Positions 28,565-37,198 of a DNA stretch of 64,000 nt are shown piece by piece. Positions within the stretch are counted from its first letter, which is position 1; each line of letters begins with the position of its first letter. A model generated the notes under the pieces. It had not been told where the DNA came from, did no database searches, and worked only from the letters and a program-made list of their open reading frames with translations. This stretch comes from JACVRN01 sp963715565 (GTDB lineage Bacteria > Acidobacteriota > Blastocatellia > Pyrinomonadales > Pyrinomonadaceae). The translations under genes and the position numbers were made by a program. The DNA lies in contig OY970256.1 in the NCBI GenBank assembly GCA_963715565.1, positions 4,774,001 through 4,838,000 on the forward strand, read 5' to 3'.

Positions 28565-29512
28565 ATGCTCGTAAGGCATCTAATGAACCTCATGAGCATT
28601 TCCGGTTCAGACCTGAAGACCTACGCGCGTTTTGCGCGCCAGCACGCGCGCCGTTTTATAGGCGAGCGGATACACGAGGCTGGCACATGCGTTCCGCCTG
28701 CGCCGCATAGACCCGATTGGGCCGCGTGGTCCGACGAGCGCTTGACGGTCGCGTGGCTGGGCCATGCCACGGTGCTCGTAAATTTCTACGGGACATGGCT
28801 TTTGACCGACCCGGTTTTGCGTACGCGCGTTGGCGTGCGCGTCGCCGGCGTCACCATCGGCCCACGTCGTCTGGTGCGTCCGGCGCTCACGGCCCGCGAG
28901 CTTCCACGTTTAGACGCCGTGCTCGTCTCGCATTCGCATATGGACCACTGCGACCTGCCCACGCTTCGCAAGCTTTCGCGCGAGGCGCACGCGGTTGTAC
29001 AAAAGGGCAATCGTGATCTGGTGCGCCGCTTTAGTCGTGTGTCCGACCTCGCGTGGGGCGAGAGGGTCGAAGTTGACGGCGCGACTATAGAGGCCATAGA
29101 GGTCAACCACTGGGGCGCGCGTCGTCTCACGGACAGGCATCGCGGCTACGGTGGTTTTCTGGTCACGAAGCGCGGGCGCTCGCTGGTCTTCGGCGGCGAC
29201 ACGGCCTACACAAATGCTTTCGCGCATCTTAAGCAGCGCACGCAGGTAGACCTCGCTATCTTGCCCATAGGAGCTTATGACCCCTGGATTTACGCGCACG
29301 CCAACCCCGAACAATCATGGGCCATGCGCAAAGAGATGGGCGCAAACTTTATCCTGCCCATGCATCATTCGACGTTCCGCCTGAGCCGCGAGCCCGTCCA
29401 TGAGCCTATAGAGCGTCTGGTCAAAGTCGCCGGGGCGGAATCATGGCGCATCGCTCTGCGCGAGCCCGGCGAGACGTGGACGCTCCCCGAAGAAGAAAAA
29501 GGACGCCGCTAA
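28565..29512 (+). CDS. Metallo-beta-lactamase-fold hydrolase (UlaG/NAPE-PLD-like)
   Basis: 315 residues. The strand TVAWLGHATVLVNFYGTWLLTDPV and the metal motif SHSHMDH (HxHxDH), then VNHWG, FGGDTAYT and a late PMHHSTF, place it in the MBL subgroup containing UlaG and N-acyl-phosphatidylethanolamine phospholipase D-like enzymes. No signal peptide is evident. The start is the first ATG of the frame without a strong ribosome site; an ATG 21 bp later is possible. The substrate is unknown. Confidence 0.83.
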   Translation: MLVRHLMNLMSISGSDLKTYARFARQHARRFIGERIHEAGTCVPPAPHRPDWAAWSDERLTVAWLGHATVLVNFYGTWLLTDPVLRTRVGVRVAGVTIGPRRLVRPALTARELPRLDAVLVSHSHMDHCDLPTLRKLSREAHAVVQKGNRDLVRRFSRVSDLAWGERVEVDGATIEAIEVNHWGARRLTDRHRGYGGFLVTKRGRSLVFGGDTAYTNAFAHLKQRTQVDLAILPIGAYDPWIYAHANPEQSWAMRKEMGANFILPMHHSTFRLSREPVHEPIERLVKVAGAESWRIALREPGETWTLPEEEKGRR

Positions 29513-29596
29513 GATTTCGGATTGCGGAATGCGGAATGCGGATTGAAGAGAGCTTGATTCTTAAAATCCGCATTCCGAAATCCGCATTCCGAAATC
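29513..29596. repeat. 'gattgcggaatgcgg' inverted repeat, second copy
   Basis: Begins GATTTCGGATTGCGGAATGCGG and ends with CCGCATTCCGAAATC. It is of the same family as 23587-23668 and starts right at the stop codon of the MBL gene. Confidence 0.8.
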
Positions 29597-29709
29597 GCAT
29601 GGGGTGGCAACAAATCGAGCGCCGTTTTCATCTACATGACGTAAGGGATTACAGGGCGTGTATACTTCGTTCGTGCTTGTACGGCTGATTCCGATTGGAT
29701 AAGAAGAAT

Positions 29710-30510
29710 ATGAAAAGCTTGCTTTATTCGTTGATGATGGCTGCGCTTCTTGTGTGCGGGTTGGTGTCTTCAAGTGCGGTGCTGGCGCAACAGCCTGCGA
29801 AAGTTTCTGCGCCCAGGCCTACAGCGCCGGTTGATGTGGCGCGCATCGTCAACGCGTTGACGGCCAAGGAGACGGAGTTTCGAGAGGCGCTCAAGAGCTA
29901 TGGCTTTAAGCGCGAGGTCACTATCCAGACGATAGGACAGGGCGGGCAGGTTATAGGCGAATACCAGCGCACCTCCGTCTTCTCCTTTGACGACAAGGGC
30001 GTCCCCTTCGAGAAGATTACTTTCTTTCCGATGCCGACGCTCAACAACATCACGCCGCAGGATTTGGAGGACTTAGGCGCGGCCAATACCTACGCGCTTC
30101 AGGCTTCAAAAATCAACGCCTACAATTTCACCTACGTCGGCAAAGAGAGAATAGACGAGCTTGATCTTTACGTCTTCGACGTCGCGCCCAAAATCGTGCC
30201 CGACCCGAAGAAGACCAAGGAGCGTTTCTTTCAGGGCCGCATCTGGGTCGATGATAAAGATTTGCAGATTGTGAAAGTCAAGGGCAAGGGCATCCCCGAG
30301 ACCAAGAACGACAAGCATCCCATCTTCGAAACCTATCGCGAGCAGATAGACGGGCGCTACTGGTTTCCGACCTACACCTACGCCGACGACCAGTTGGTCT
30401 TCGATAGCGGCGAAGTCCTGCACGTCCGCATGGCGATTCGCTTCACCGAATACAAGAAGTTCGGCAGCAAGGTGACGATTACAGAAGTAGACGGAGAAGA
30501 GAAGAATTAA
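29710..30510 (+). CDS. Exported protein, relative of the 22404-23510 product
   Basis: 266 residues from the ATG at 29710 (an ATG five codons upstream is possible). The signal peptide is MKSLLYSLMMAALLVCGLVS with cleavage near VLA-QQ. A helical region (NALTAKETEFREALKSYGF) is followed by strands ending FTEYKKFGSKVTITEVDGE. The half-barrel pattern (RIWVDDKDLQIVKVKG, then GRYWFPTYTYADDQ) is like LolA/outer-membrane-lipoprotein-sorting folds and is shared with the minus-strand exported protein 6 kb upstream. It probably acts in the periplasm; the partner is unknown. Confidence 0.72.
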   Translation: MKSLLYSLMMAALLVCGLVSSSAVLAQQPAKVSAPRPTAPVDVARIVNALTAKETEFREALKSYGFKREVTIQTIGQGGQVIGEYQRTSVFSFDDKGVPFEKITFFPMPTLNNITPQDLEDLGAANTYALQASKINAYNFTYVGKERIDELDLYVFDVAPKIVPDPKKTKERFFQGRIWVDDKDLQIVKVKGKGIPETKNDKHPIFETYREQIDGRYWFPTYTYADDQLVFDSGEVLHVRMAIRFTEYKKFGSKVTITEVDGEEKN

Positions 30511-30525
30511 GACATACATCAGCTC

Positions 30526-30763
30526 AATGTAAGAGTTCGTAACTCTCTGAAGCCCCTGCAAGGGGCGACATATCAGTAGCCCAGCACGTCAGTGCTGGGA
30601 ATACGGCAGTACAAGTTTTAATTAAGCCCCGTAGGGGCGACATCCATCTATGTCGCCCCTACGGGGCTCGATTATTTATTCGCGGCATGTTCCCACGGCT
30701 CACGCCGTGGGCTACTGATATGTCGCCCCTCCGGGGCTAAAGAACGTCACAAACTCTTACATC
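30526..30763. mobile_element. Non-coding terminal-inverted-repeat element (MITE-like), second family
   Basis: About 238 bp. The ends ATGTAAGAGTTCGTAAC and its near complement GTCACAAACTCTTACAT form terminal inverted repeats. Inside, palindromes of the AGCCCC(N)nGGGGC and CCCACGGCTCACGCCGTGGG types are nested so the whole element folds back on itself. It is related in its inner words to 9623-9845. No frame is present. Confidence 0.7.
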
Positions 30764-30772
30764 GAACTCACG

Positions 30773-31321
30773 TTATTCAAGCAACCGGGTTGTTCTCTCG
30801 GTCACGCTCGGCGGGCGTTTCGTTTGTTCCGCCAGCTCTTTCGTCTTCAGTTGATTCGCGTGGAGCACGCTTGCGTCCGCGACGTTTGAAAAATCGGGCT
30901 CGCTCAAACGCAAAGCGGGTTCCGCGCCGTGCTCGTCAAGGCTCTGCCTCTGGCCTTCAGCCAGATGGCGTATGCTTTCATCGCGCGCAGTCTCTTTTGA
31001 TTTTCTCCAGAAGGTGTAGGCTATCCACGCGAGGCCGAACACGTAACAGAGGATGCCGACCAGCATGTTGAACTGCACGAAGTAGGAAGGCTCGGGCGTG
31101 CCCATGATGAGACTGATGAGAAAGAAAATCCCGCTCAGCGTCATGACGGCCAAGCCCTTGGCAGCATCCTTTTTAAGCTGAGCTACGGAAGGAACGACCG
31201 TGCGATTCACTACGCCGTTGTTCTGAAGCGCCTCGGCCACGTCCGTCAAAGCAAAGCCGCAGCCCTTACAGAATCTCACTTCATCGGAGACCTGCTCCTG
31301 ACTACATCGCGGACAAAACAT
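30773..31321 (-). CDS. Zinc-ribbon membrane protein
   Basis: 182 residues from the ATG at 31321, which has GGAG upstream and starts directly with the zinc ribbon MFCPRCSQEQVSDEVRFCKG, where two CxxC pairs bind one zinc. Two hydrophobic helices follow (AVMTLSGIFFLISLIMG and FNMLVGILCYVFGLAWIAYTFW), then a charged cytoplasmic tail. This 'zinc ribbon plus two TM' layout is common for small membrane proteins of unknown role. The end abuts the 30526-30763 element. Confidence 0.72.
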   Translation of the reverse strand: MFCPRCSQEQVSDEVRFCKGCGFALTDVAEALQNNGVVNRTVVPSVAQLKKDAAKGLAVMTLSGIFFLISLIMGTPEPSYFVQFNMLVGILCYVFGLAWIAYTFWRKSKETARDESIRHLAEGQRQSLDEHGAEPALRLSEPDFSNVADASVLHANQLKTKELAEQTKRPPSVTERTTRLLE

Positions 31322-31411
31322 CTCTTTTCTCCATCCGTCTGAAAGGGCTTTGCACTCCATCACTGAAGTACGAAATTTCTTTCCCTAAAGATCAAACTTT
31401 AGCTTGTTTCA

Positions 31412-31608
31412 TCAAGTCCCGTAGGGACGGAATGTTTATAGCTGGCACATATACCTAATAATCAAGCTCCGTAGGAGCGGCATGTTCTTCATCCCTGACA
31501 TGCCGCTCCTACGGAGCTTGATTATTGATTGATGTCGTCGGGCTATAAACATCCGCGCTCCTAACGGAGCTGAAATAATGACAGGGACTTTTCAAACTGC
31601 TTCTAAGG
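31412..31608. mobile_element. Non-coding element, second copy of the 4045-4254 family (one end degraded)
   Basis: It shares AGCTCCGTAGGAGCGGCATG, its complement, GGCTATAAACATCCGCG and the end CTTTTCAAACTGCTTCTAAG with copy 1. The right end is intact and contains the TAG stop codon of rtcA. The left terminal repeat is missing or too changed to see. Confidence 0.68.
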
Positions 31609-32622
31609 ATTGACTTCTATTCTCCACAGCTCTGCCCCTAGAGGCTGCGCTGTAATCTCTACGTCCAGAAACTTTCTGATGACTTCGATGTTGGTCGTCG
31701 TGTGCAGAGAAAGCGGGCCTGTGGTGTAAGAGCCGCCGCGCGCTATGGCGAGCGGGAGAAGAAGCTGGTCCGCGAGGTGCTCTCCGACGGGTGCACCCGT
31801 TTGTAGATAGCTTTCGGCTTCGTCAACAGCGCGGGCAGCGACCTGTTCGGCACGAAGCCCGCGTTCGCCCACGCCGGTCACAACTTCCGTCAGGTGCTCG
31901 CTCTCCATCTCCAGCAGAAGAACGTTGCCGGGACTAAATGCGTTGTCGTTCGCTTCGACGTGTAGCCGCTCGTCCGTCCAGCCCAGCCGCTCGCGCACAA
32001 CCGCAAGCTCGCGCTCGGCGATTGACGGCGGAAGCTTGACGACGATGGCGCGTGCTCGTTGGTCCAGCACGCTTCCGCGCTCATTGATGTCCAGCCGCGC
32101 GGGCTCGCTCGCGGGCTCAATCCTGACACGTATCCTGCCTCCGCCCGGCGGATAAAAACCGTAGCGCAGTAGCTCTATGGAAACGTGCGGCCCCGTGCGA
32201 TTCACCAGAGGCAGAAATGCTTTTTCGAGAAAGTCGTAAGGCGGCGCGTGCTTGTTGTGTGTGCCGCCTTCGAGCGTGATGAGGCTCGGCTCTCGGGCCA
32301 TCATGAGCGGCGGGAGAATTGTTTGGAGCACGAGTGTCGTCGCACCGGCTGTGCCGATTTGGAAAAGATATTCGCCGGGTGTCGTTTCGCCGGGCGTGAA
32401 AGTAAATTCGGTGGAGCCGACGCGCGCGCCATCCACTTTCGCTCCTCCGATTTCCGCAGCCGCGTTGACAGCCGTCAGATGCTGGCGCTGCAAGCCGGGC
32501 TTGTCGCGCCGAGCCCGCACGTTATAAATACGAAAAGGCTTGCCGGTAATCAACGAGAGCGCCAGCGACGTGCGCGTTATCTGCCCGCCGCCTTCTCCGA
32601 GTGAGCCGTCAATGGTGAGCAT
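31603..32622 (-). CDS. rtcA: RNA 3'-terminal phosphate cyclase
   Basis: It converts an RNA 3'-phosphate into a 2',3'-cyclic phosphate through an enzyme-AMP intermediate, in RNA repair. The 339-residue product starts MLTIDGSLGEGGGQITRTSL at the ATG at 32622, the family's standard start; the frame runs upstream without meaning. The conserved GTAGATTLVLQTI and GTHNKHAPP segments, RYGFYPPGGGRI, and the late histidine in PLSLHTTTN (the AMP-accepting position in E. coli RtcA is H309) are present. No RtcB or RtcR is adjacent. The stop codon lies in the repeat element. Confidence 0.92.
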   Translation of the reverse strand: MLTIDGSLGEGGGQITRTSLALSLITGKPFRIYNVRARRDKPGLQRQHLTAVNAAAEIGGAKVDGARVGSTEFTFTPGETTPGEYLFQIGTAGATTLVLQTILPPLMMAREPSLITLEGGTHNKHAPPYDFLEKAFLPLVNRTGPHVSIELLRYGFYPPGGGRIRVRIEPASEPARLDINERGSVLDQRARAIVVKLPPSIAERELAVVRERLGWTDERLHVEANDNAFSPGNVLLLEMESEHLTEVVTGVGERGLRAEQVAARAVDEAESYLQTGAPVGEHLADQLLLPLAIARGGSYTTGPLSLHTTTNIEVIRKFLDVEITAQPLGAELWRIEVNP

Positions 32623-32672
32623 CCGGTTAATTTGCACCCACGCGAGCAGAAAGGCAAGAATAAGGACGAGGT

Positions 32673-33404
32673 GTGGAGCGAGCGTTGAGTCCTGATAAAA
32701 GAGAGCACAGGGGCGCGCATCCTGCGGACCGTAGCCTGTTCGGTGAGGCGTCGCTTTCCGTCTTATGCGCAGGCTGTGATGAGCTTTCATGGCTCATCGG
32801 GCGCGGCTATACGATGACGGCTTCGCTCAAGCTCGTGGGCGACCGTCACAATCTTGCGGCCCGCCAGCGTCTGGCGCTTCAGCGTGCCGCCTGCTCCGAC
32901 GAGCAGCGCGAGCGTAGGCTCTCGCACAATCTTCATGTAGAGGATGCTATTGGGCAACGCTTGATCGTGGACGGCTTTAATCTCATTATCACTTTGGAAG
33001 CGGCCTTGAGCGGCGGGCTCTTAATACGCGCTCGCGACAGGACCATCAGGGATTTGTCGAGCGTGCACGGCTCGTATCGTGCGGTCGCGGAAACGGAGAG
33101 GGCTATTCATCTTGTAGGCGAAGCTCTGGCGGCTATCAAGCCCGAGTCCGTCCGTTGGCTGCTCGATAGTCCAGTCTCCAATAGCGGTCGGCTCGCTCAA
33201 CGAATCAGGGATTTGGCTGTACAATACAACTGGCCGTGGACGGTCGAGGCAGTCTTCAATCCCGACACAATCATCAAGCACGCGCGCGAGACGGCAGTTA
33301 CTTCCGATTCGACCATTCTTGACCACGTGGAGACCTGGATTAATCTCGGCGACTTTATAATAAGACGCTATATTCAAGAGCCCTGGATGATAGACTTATC
33401 CTGA
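32673..33404 (+). CDS. DUF434 family protein
   Basis: 243 residues from a GTG start with an AAGGACGAG ribosome site. The N-terminal part (ELSWLIGRGYTMTASLKLVGD) is the DUF434 helix pair. The C-terminal part holds LIVDGFNLIITLEAAL, LLDSPVSNSGRLA and VTSDSTILD, an acidic pattern like NYN/PIN-type RNA nucleases. Activity is unproven. It is divergent from rtcA with only 50 bp between starts, so an RNA-processing role together with rtcA is a reasonable guess. Confidence 0.72.
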   Translation: MERALSPDKREHRGAHPADRSLFGEASLSVLCAGCDELSWLIGRGYTMTASLKLVGDRHNLAARQRLALQRAACSDEQRERRLSHNLHVEDAIGQRLIVDGFNLIITLEAALSGGLLIRARDRTIRDLSSVHGSYRAVAETERAIHLVGEALAAIKPESVRWLLDSPVSNSGRLAQRIRDLAVQYNWPWTVEAVFNPDTIIKHARETAVTSDSTILDHVETWINLGDFIIRRYIQEPWMIDLS

Positions 33405-33405
33405 A

Positions 33406-33456
33406 ATTGATTCATCGGTTCATTTTTTCATTGATTCAATGAACCGATGAATCAAT
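33406..33456. repeat. 19-bp perfect inverted repeat with T-run in the loop
   Basis: The arms ATTGATTCATCGGTTCATT and its exact complement are separated by a 13-nt loop starting TTTTTC. It lies just after the DUF434 stop and before the exonuclease gene. Confidence 0.75.
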
Positions 33457-33471
33457 GATTCAATTCTTTTC

Positions 33472-34029
33472 ATGTATTTCAATACTAAACAGCTCTACAC
33501 GCCTGCGCTCGAAATCTACGAGTTCAACGAAAGGTCGCTGATTATAGACACGGAGACGGTGGGCGCGGGCCCGGAGGTCGAGATTGTCGAGATTGCTTTG
33601 GGCGATATGCATGGCGAGATTGTTTTTGAATCTCTGGTGCGGCCCGTTTTTAATGCTCTGCCTCGCTCGACGAAACTGCAACGCTTTGATCGAGGAGAGC
33701 TTGAGCGTGCGCCTTACTGGACTGACATCTGGGCGGAGTTGTCAGCTCTGATTGACAACCGTTTGTTGATTGCTTACAACGCGGGCTTTGACCGCCGCGC
33801 CGTGGCCGCGGCCTGCGCTCGTCATCAACATCCCTCGACCGAGCGCGGCTGGCGCTGCGCCATGCAGTTGGTTAAAAAGAGGGCGGGCGTGAAGAGGTCT
33901 CTGAATCTATCGGAAGCGTGCGCGCTCTACGGAGTGCCCGGCGGCGATCATCGCGCGGCCAACGATGTACGTGCTACCTGTCATCTACTTAATTCATTAA
34001 AGCATGCCGAGCCACGGGTTGAATCCTAA
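33472..34029 (+). CDS. DnaQ-like 3'-5' exonuclease (DEDDh)
   Basis: 185 residues. The Exo I motif is IIDTETVGAG (D and E), Exo II lies in LIAYNAGFDRR and Exo III in HRAANDVRAT (H and D), the DEDDh set used to remove nucleotides from 3' ends. It is a stand-alone exonuclease domain, as in polymerase epsilon-like or RNase T-like proteins, and it could act on DNA or RNA. It is the first frame after an inverted repeat; the stop overlaps the leader of ppdK, 19 nt before its start, so co-transcription is likely. Confidence 0.85.
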   Translation: MYFNTKQLYTPALEIYEFNERSLIIDTETVGAGPEVEIVEIALGDMHGEIVFESLVRPVFNALPRSTKLQRFDRGELERAPYWTDIWAELSALIDNRLLIAYNAGFDRRAVAAACARHQHPSTERGWRCAMQLVKKRAGVKRSLNLSEACALYGVPGGDHRAANDVRATCHLLNSLKHAEPRVES

Positions 34030-34048
34030 GGATGAGGAGATTCCCCTT

Positions 34049-36760
34049 ATGTCTCAACAAGGCGATCATAAATGGGTCTACCTGTTTGAAGAGGGAGCGG
34101 GCGATGCGAAAGAGCTTCTGGGCGGCAAGGGCGCAGGCTTAGCCGAGATGACGCGCGCGGGTCTTCCAGTCCCGCCCGGCTTCGTCGTTACCACAGAAGC
34201 GTGCAACGCTTTTTACGCGCAGGGGAAAAAGTTTCCCGATGGGCTCTGGGAGCAGGTCGAAGAGGGCTTGCGCCGTATAGAAGAAAAGGTCGGCAAAGGT
34301 TTCGGCGACCCCGCGAACCCGCTGCTGGTTTCCGTGCGCTCGGGCGCGGCCTTCTCCATGCCCGGCATGATGGACACGGTGCTCAACCTGGGGTTGAACG
34401 AAGCGACCGTTCAGGGTCTGGCAGAGCAGACGGGAGATTTGAGATTCGCGCTCGATGCTTATCGCCGCTTCGCCTCTCTCTTTGGTGAGATTGTGATGGG
34501 CGTGGCGCACGAAAAGTTTGAGCGCGTCATGGACCGCTTCAAGGCGCAGACCGCAGGCGGGCGCGACACGGACCTTGAGCCAGAGCACCTGAGAGAAATT
34601 ATCGCCGCCGAAAAACAGATTATCTTTGCAGAGCAGCGCGGCCACGCCATCCCCGAAGACCCTTACGAACAATTGAGAGTCGCGATTGCCGCCGTCTTTA
34701 ATTCGTGGATGGGACGGCGCGCGGTTGATTACCGCCGCGTGCATCGCATCCCTGACGACCTTGGCACGGCGGTCAACGTGCAGGCCATGGTCTTCGGCAA
34801 CATGGGAGCCAAGAGCGGCACGGGCGTCGCCTTCACGCGCAATCCTTCGACCGGCGAAAAAGCTCTCTACGGCGAGTATCTCTTAAACGCGCAGGGCGAA
34901 GATGTCGTCGCGGGCATCCGCACGCCAAACGCCATCAGTCAACTGAAAGCGGAACTGCCCGAAGCTTACAACGAGTTTGCAGGAATCGCGGAGCGCCTTG
35001 AGCGGCATTATCGCGACATGCAGGACGTGGAGTTTACCATCGAGCGCGGCAAGCTCTGGATGCTGCAAACGCGCACGGGCAAGCGAACGGGCGCGGCAGC
35101 CGTGAGCGTCGCCGTCGATATGGTTCACGAAGGCGTGATAGACCGCGCAACCGCCGTCTTGCGCGTCACGCCCGAACAATTGGATCAGCTTCTTCATCCC
35201 ACGGTTGACCCTGACGCAGACGCGACCGTCCTCGCCACGGGTCTGCCCGCAAGCCCCGGCGCAGCTCAGGGGCGCGTCGTCTTTGACCCGGACGAGGCCG
35301 AAGCCCTTGCACGCGACGGCGCGAAAGTAATTCTTGTCAGACAGGAAACAAGCCCGGACGATTTTCACGGCATGGTTGCATCACAAGCCATCGTCACGGC
35401 GCGCGGCGGGCAAACCTCGCACGCCGCCGTAGTGGCGCGCGGGATGGGCAAGTCGTGCGTCTGCGGTGCAAGCTCGTTGCAGATTGATTACGCACAGCAG
35501 CAGTTCTCAGTTGACGGCCACGTCGTTCCCAAGGGCGAATGGATTACCGTGGACGGCTCGACCGGAAGAGTCTTCCTAGGGCAAGTGCCGACCGTTCAGC
35601 CCGTGCTCGGGGATGATTTCCGTGAGCTGATGACGTGGGCCGACGAGTTCAGGCGGTTGCGCGTGCGCGCCAACGCAGACACGCCGCACGATGCGCAGGT
35701 TGCGCGCGACTTCGGGGCCGAAGGCATCGGATTGTGTCGTACCGAGCACATGTTCTTTGGTGATGAAAGACTGGCTGCGATGCGCCAGATGATTCTGGCC
35801 GACGGCGTGGGCGCGCGCGAGAAGGCGCTGGAAAAACTTCTGCCCTTGCAGCTCAAGGATTTCGTAGGCATCTTTCAGGCGATGGCAGGTCTGCCCGTCA
35901 CCATACGTCTTCTGGACCCGCCGCTTCATGAGTTCCTGCCGAACTTGCAGGAGCTGCTGGCGGAGTTAAGTGAGATGAAGCTCGCTTTGCAGCGCACCTC
36001 AAGCATACGCGAGATGGACAAGCTGCTGGACGAGATAGACGAAAAGCGCAGGCTCTTGCATCAGGTCGAGCGCCTGCATGAGAACAACCCCATGCTGGGG
36101 CATCGCGGTTGTCGTCTGGGGCTGACTTACCCGGAGGTGACGCGCATGCAGGCGCGCGCCATCTTTGAAGCTGCATGTCAGGTTTCGGGCGAGGGCTTGA
36201 GCGTCAATCCGGAGATTATGGTCCCGCTGGTTTCTACCGCCGGAGAGCTTCAGCATCAAGCCGACCTGATACGCGAGGTAGCCGCCGAAGTGATGGGCGA
36301 TTACGGGATGACGCTGGATTTCAAAGTCGGCACGATGATTGAATTGCCGCGCGCCGCTTTAACAGCCGACCGGATTGCAGAGTACGCAGACTTTTTCTCC
36401 TTCGGCACAAACGACCTGACGCAAACCACCTTCGGGCTCTCGCGCGATGATTCCGGTCGCTTTCTCTCAAACTACGTCGAGCACAAGATTCTGCCGGACG
36501 ATCCTTTTCAGGTGCTGGACCCGGAGGGAGTCGGGGAGTTGATAAAAATCGGCACGGAGCGCGGGCGGCGTGTAAAGCCGGATTTGAAAGTGGGCATCTG
36601 CGGCGAACACGGCGGCGAGCCGCGCTCCATAGCCTTCTGCGACAAAATAGGTCTGGATTACGTCAGTTGCTCTCCGTTTCGCGTCCCCATCGCGCGGCTG
36701 GCCGCAGCACACGCCGCGCTCTCTGACCGTCAGGAGAAGGCTCAGGAACAAACAGCGTAA
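34049..36760 (+). CDS. ppdK: Pyruvate phosphate dikinase
   Basis: It interconverts pyruvate, ATP and phosphate with phosphoenolpyruvate, AMP and pyrophosphate at the glycolysis/gluconeogenesis junction. 903 residues, family length about 870-900. The ATP-grasp domain starts YLFEEGAGDAKELLGGKGAG. The swivelling phosphohistidine domain has GGQTSHAAVVARGMG with H458 (H455 in Clostridium symbiosum). The PEP-binding barrel contains GLCRTEHMFF, MVPLV, FSFGTNDLTQTTFG and GICGEHGGEPRS near the catalytic Cys. The ATG at 34049 follows GAGGAG. No regulatory kinase/phosphatase gene is adjacent. Confidence 0.96.
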   Translation: MSQQGDHKWVYLFEEGAGDAKELLGGKGAGLAEMTRAGLPVPPGFVVTTEACNAFYAQGKKFPDGLWEQVEEGLRRIEEKVGKGFGDPANPLLVSVRSGAAFSMPGMMDTVLNLGLNEATVQGLAEQTGDLRFALDAYRRFASLFGEIVMGVAHEKFERVMDRFKAQTAGGRDTDLEPEHLREIIAAEKQIIFAEQRGHAIPEDPYEQLRVAIAAVFNSWMGRRAVDYRRVHRIPDDLGTAVNVQAMVFGNMGAKSGTGVAFTRNPSTGEKALYGEYLLNAQGEDVVAGIRTPNAISQLKAELPEAYNEFAGIAERLERHYRDMQDVEFTIERGKLWMLQTRTGKRTGAAAVSVAVDMVHEGVIDRATAVLRVTPEQLDQLLHPTVDPDADATVLATGLPASPGAAQGRVVFDPDEAEALARDGAKVILVRQETSPDDFHGMVASQAIVTARGGQTSHAAVVARGMGKSCVCGASSLQIDYAQQQFSVDGHVVPKGEWITVDGSTGRVFLGQVPTVQPVLGDDFRELMTWADEFRRLRVRANADTPHDAQVARDFGAEGIGLCRTEHMFFGDERLAAMRQMILADGVGAREKALEKLLPLQLKDFVGIFQAMAGLPVTIRLLDPPLHEFLPNLQELLAELSEMKLALQRTSSIREMDKLLDEIDEKRRLLHQVERLHENNPMLGHRGCRLGLTYPEVTRMQARAIFEAACQVSGEGLSVNPEIMVPLVSTAGELQHQADLIREVAAEVMGDYGMTLDFKVGTMIELPRAALTADRIAEYADFFSFGTNDLTQTTFGLSRDDSGRFLSNYVEHKILPDDPFQVLDPEGVGELIKIGTERGRRVKPDLKVGICGEHGGEPRSIAFCDKIGLDYVSCSPFRVPIARLAAAHAALSDRQEKAQEQTA

Positions 36761-36869
36761 CGATTTTGGATTTTAGATTTTAGATTTTGGATTGAAGTGA
36801 CGACGAATGTTGATGAGCTTCAATCTCGGTATCGTTAATCCAAAATCCAAAATCTAAAATCCAAAATCG
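36761..36869. repeat. 'gattttggattttagatt' inverted repeat
   Basis: The left arm CGATTTTGGATTTTAGATTT is paired with its complement at the right end. It fills the gap between ppdK and the DUF6916 gene and shares its words with 7841-7866. Confidence 0.8.
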
Positions 36870-36886
36870 ATAGAGGAAAATCATAG

Positions 36887-37198
36887 ATGCAGCTTGAAGA
36901 ATTAACGGAACAGATTGCCAGGAAGCAACTCAACACGAAATTCTCTATTCCGCTTGAAGAGAGAACAGTTGAGCTGGAGCTGGTTGAAGTCTTGGGCGCG
37001 GAGAACGGCATGCCGTTGATTGAAGGCGCGGAGCGTTTCTCTCTCTACTTTCTTGGACCCGGGGATTTTTATCTCCCACAGAGAATCTATCGCATGAAGC
37101 ACGACGAGTTGGGCGATCTGGACATCTTCATCGTGCCGGTGAGCAAGGGAGCGACAGGCTATCGCTACGAAGCGGTCTTTAGCCGTCTGCTTCGCTAA
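36887..37198 (+). CDS. DUF6916 family protein
   Basis: A 103-residue, strand-rich small protein with an AGAGGA ribosome site. Conserved points: LELVEVLG, then RFSLYFLGPGDFYLPQRIYRM, HDELGDLDIFIVPV and YRYEAVFSRLL. The same layout appears in the C-terminal part of the Tat-exported protein at 54424-54906. Such proteins are often found near phage-tail-collar-domain genes, as here. The 3' end overlaps the convergent GNAT gene by 20 bp. There is no signal peptide. Confidence 0.72.
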   Translation: MQLEELTEQIARKQLNTKFSIPLEERTVELELVEVLGAENGMPLIEGAERFSLYFLGPGDFYLPQRIYRMKHDELGDLDIFIVPVSKGATGYRYEAVFSRLLR

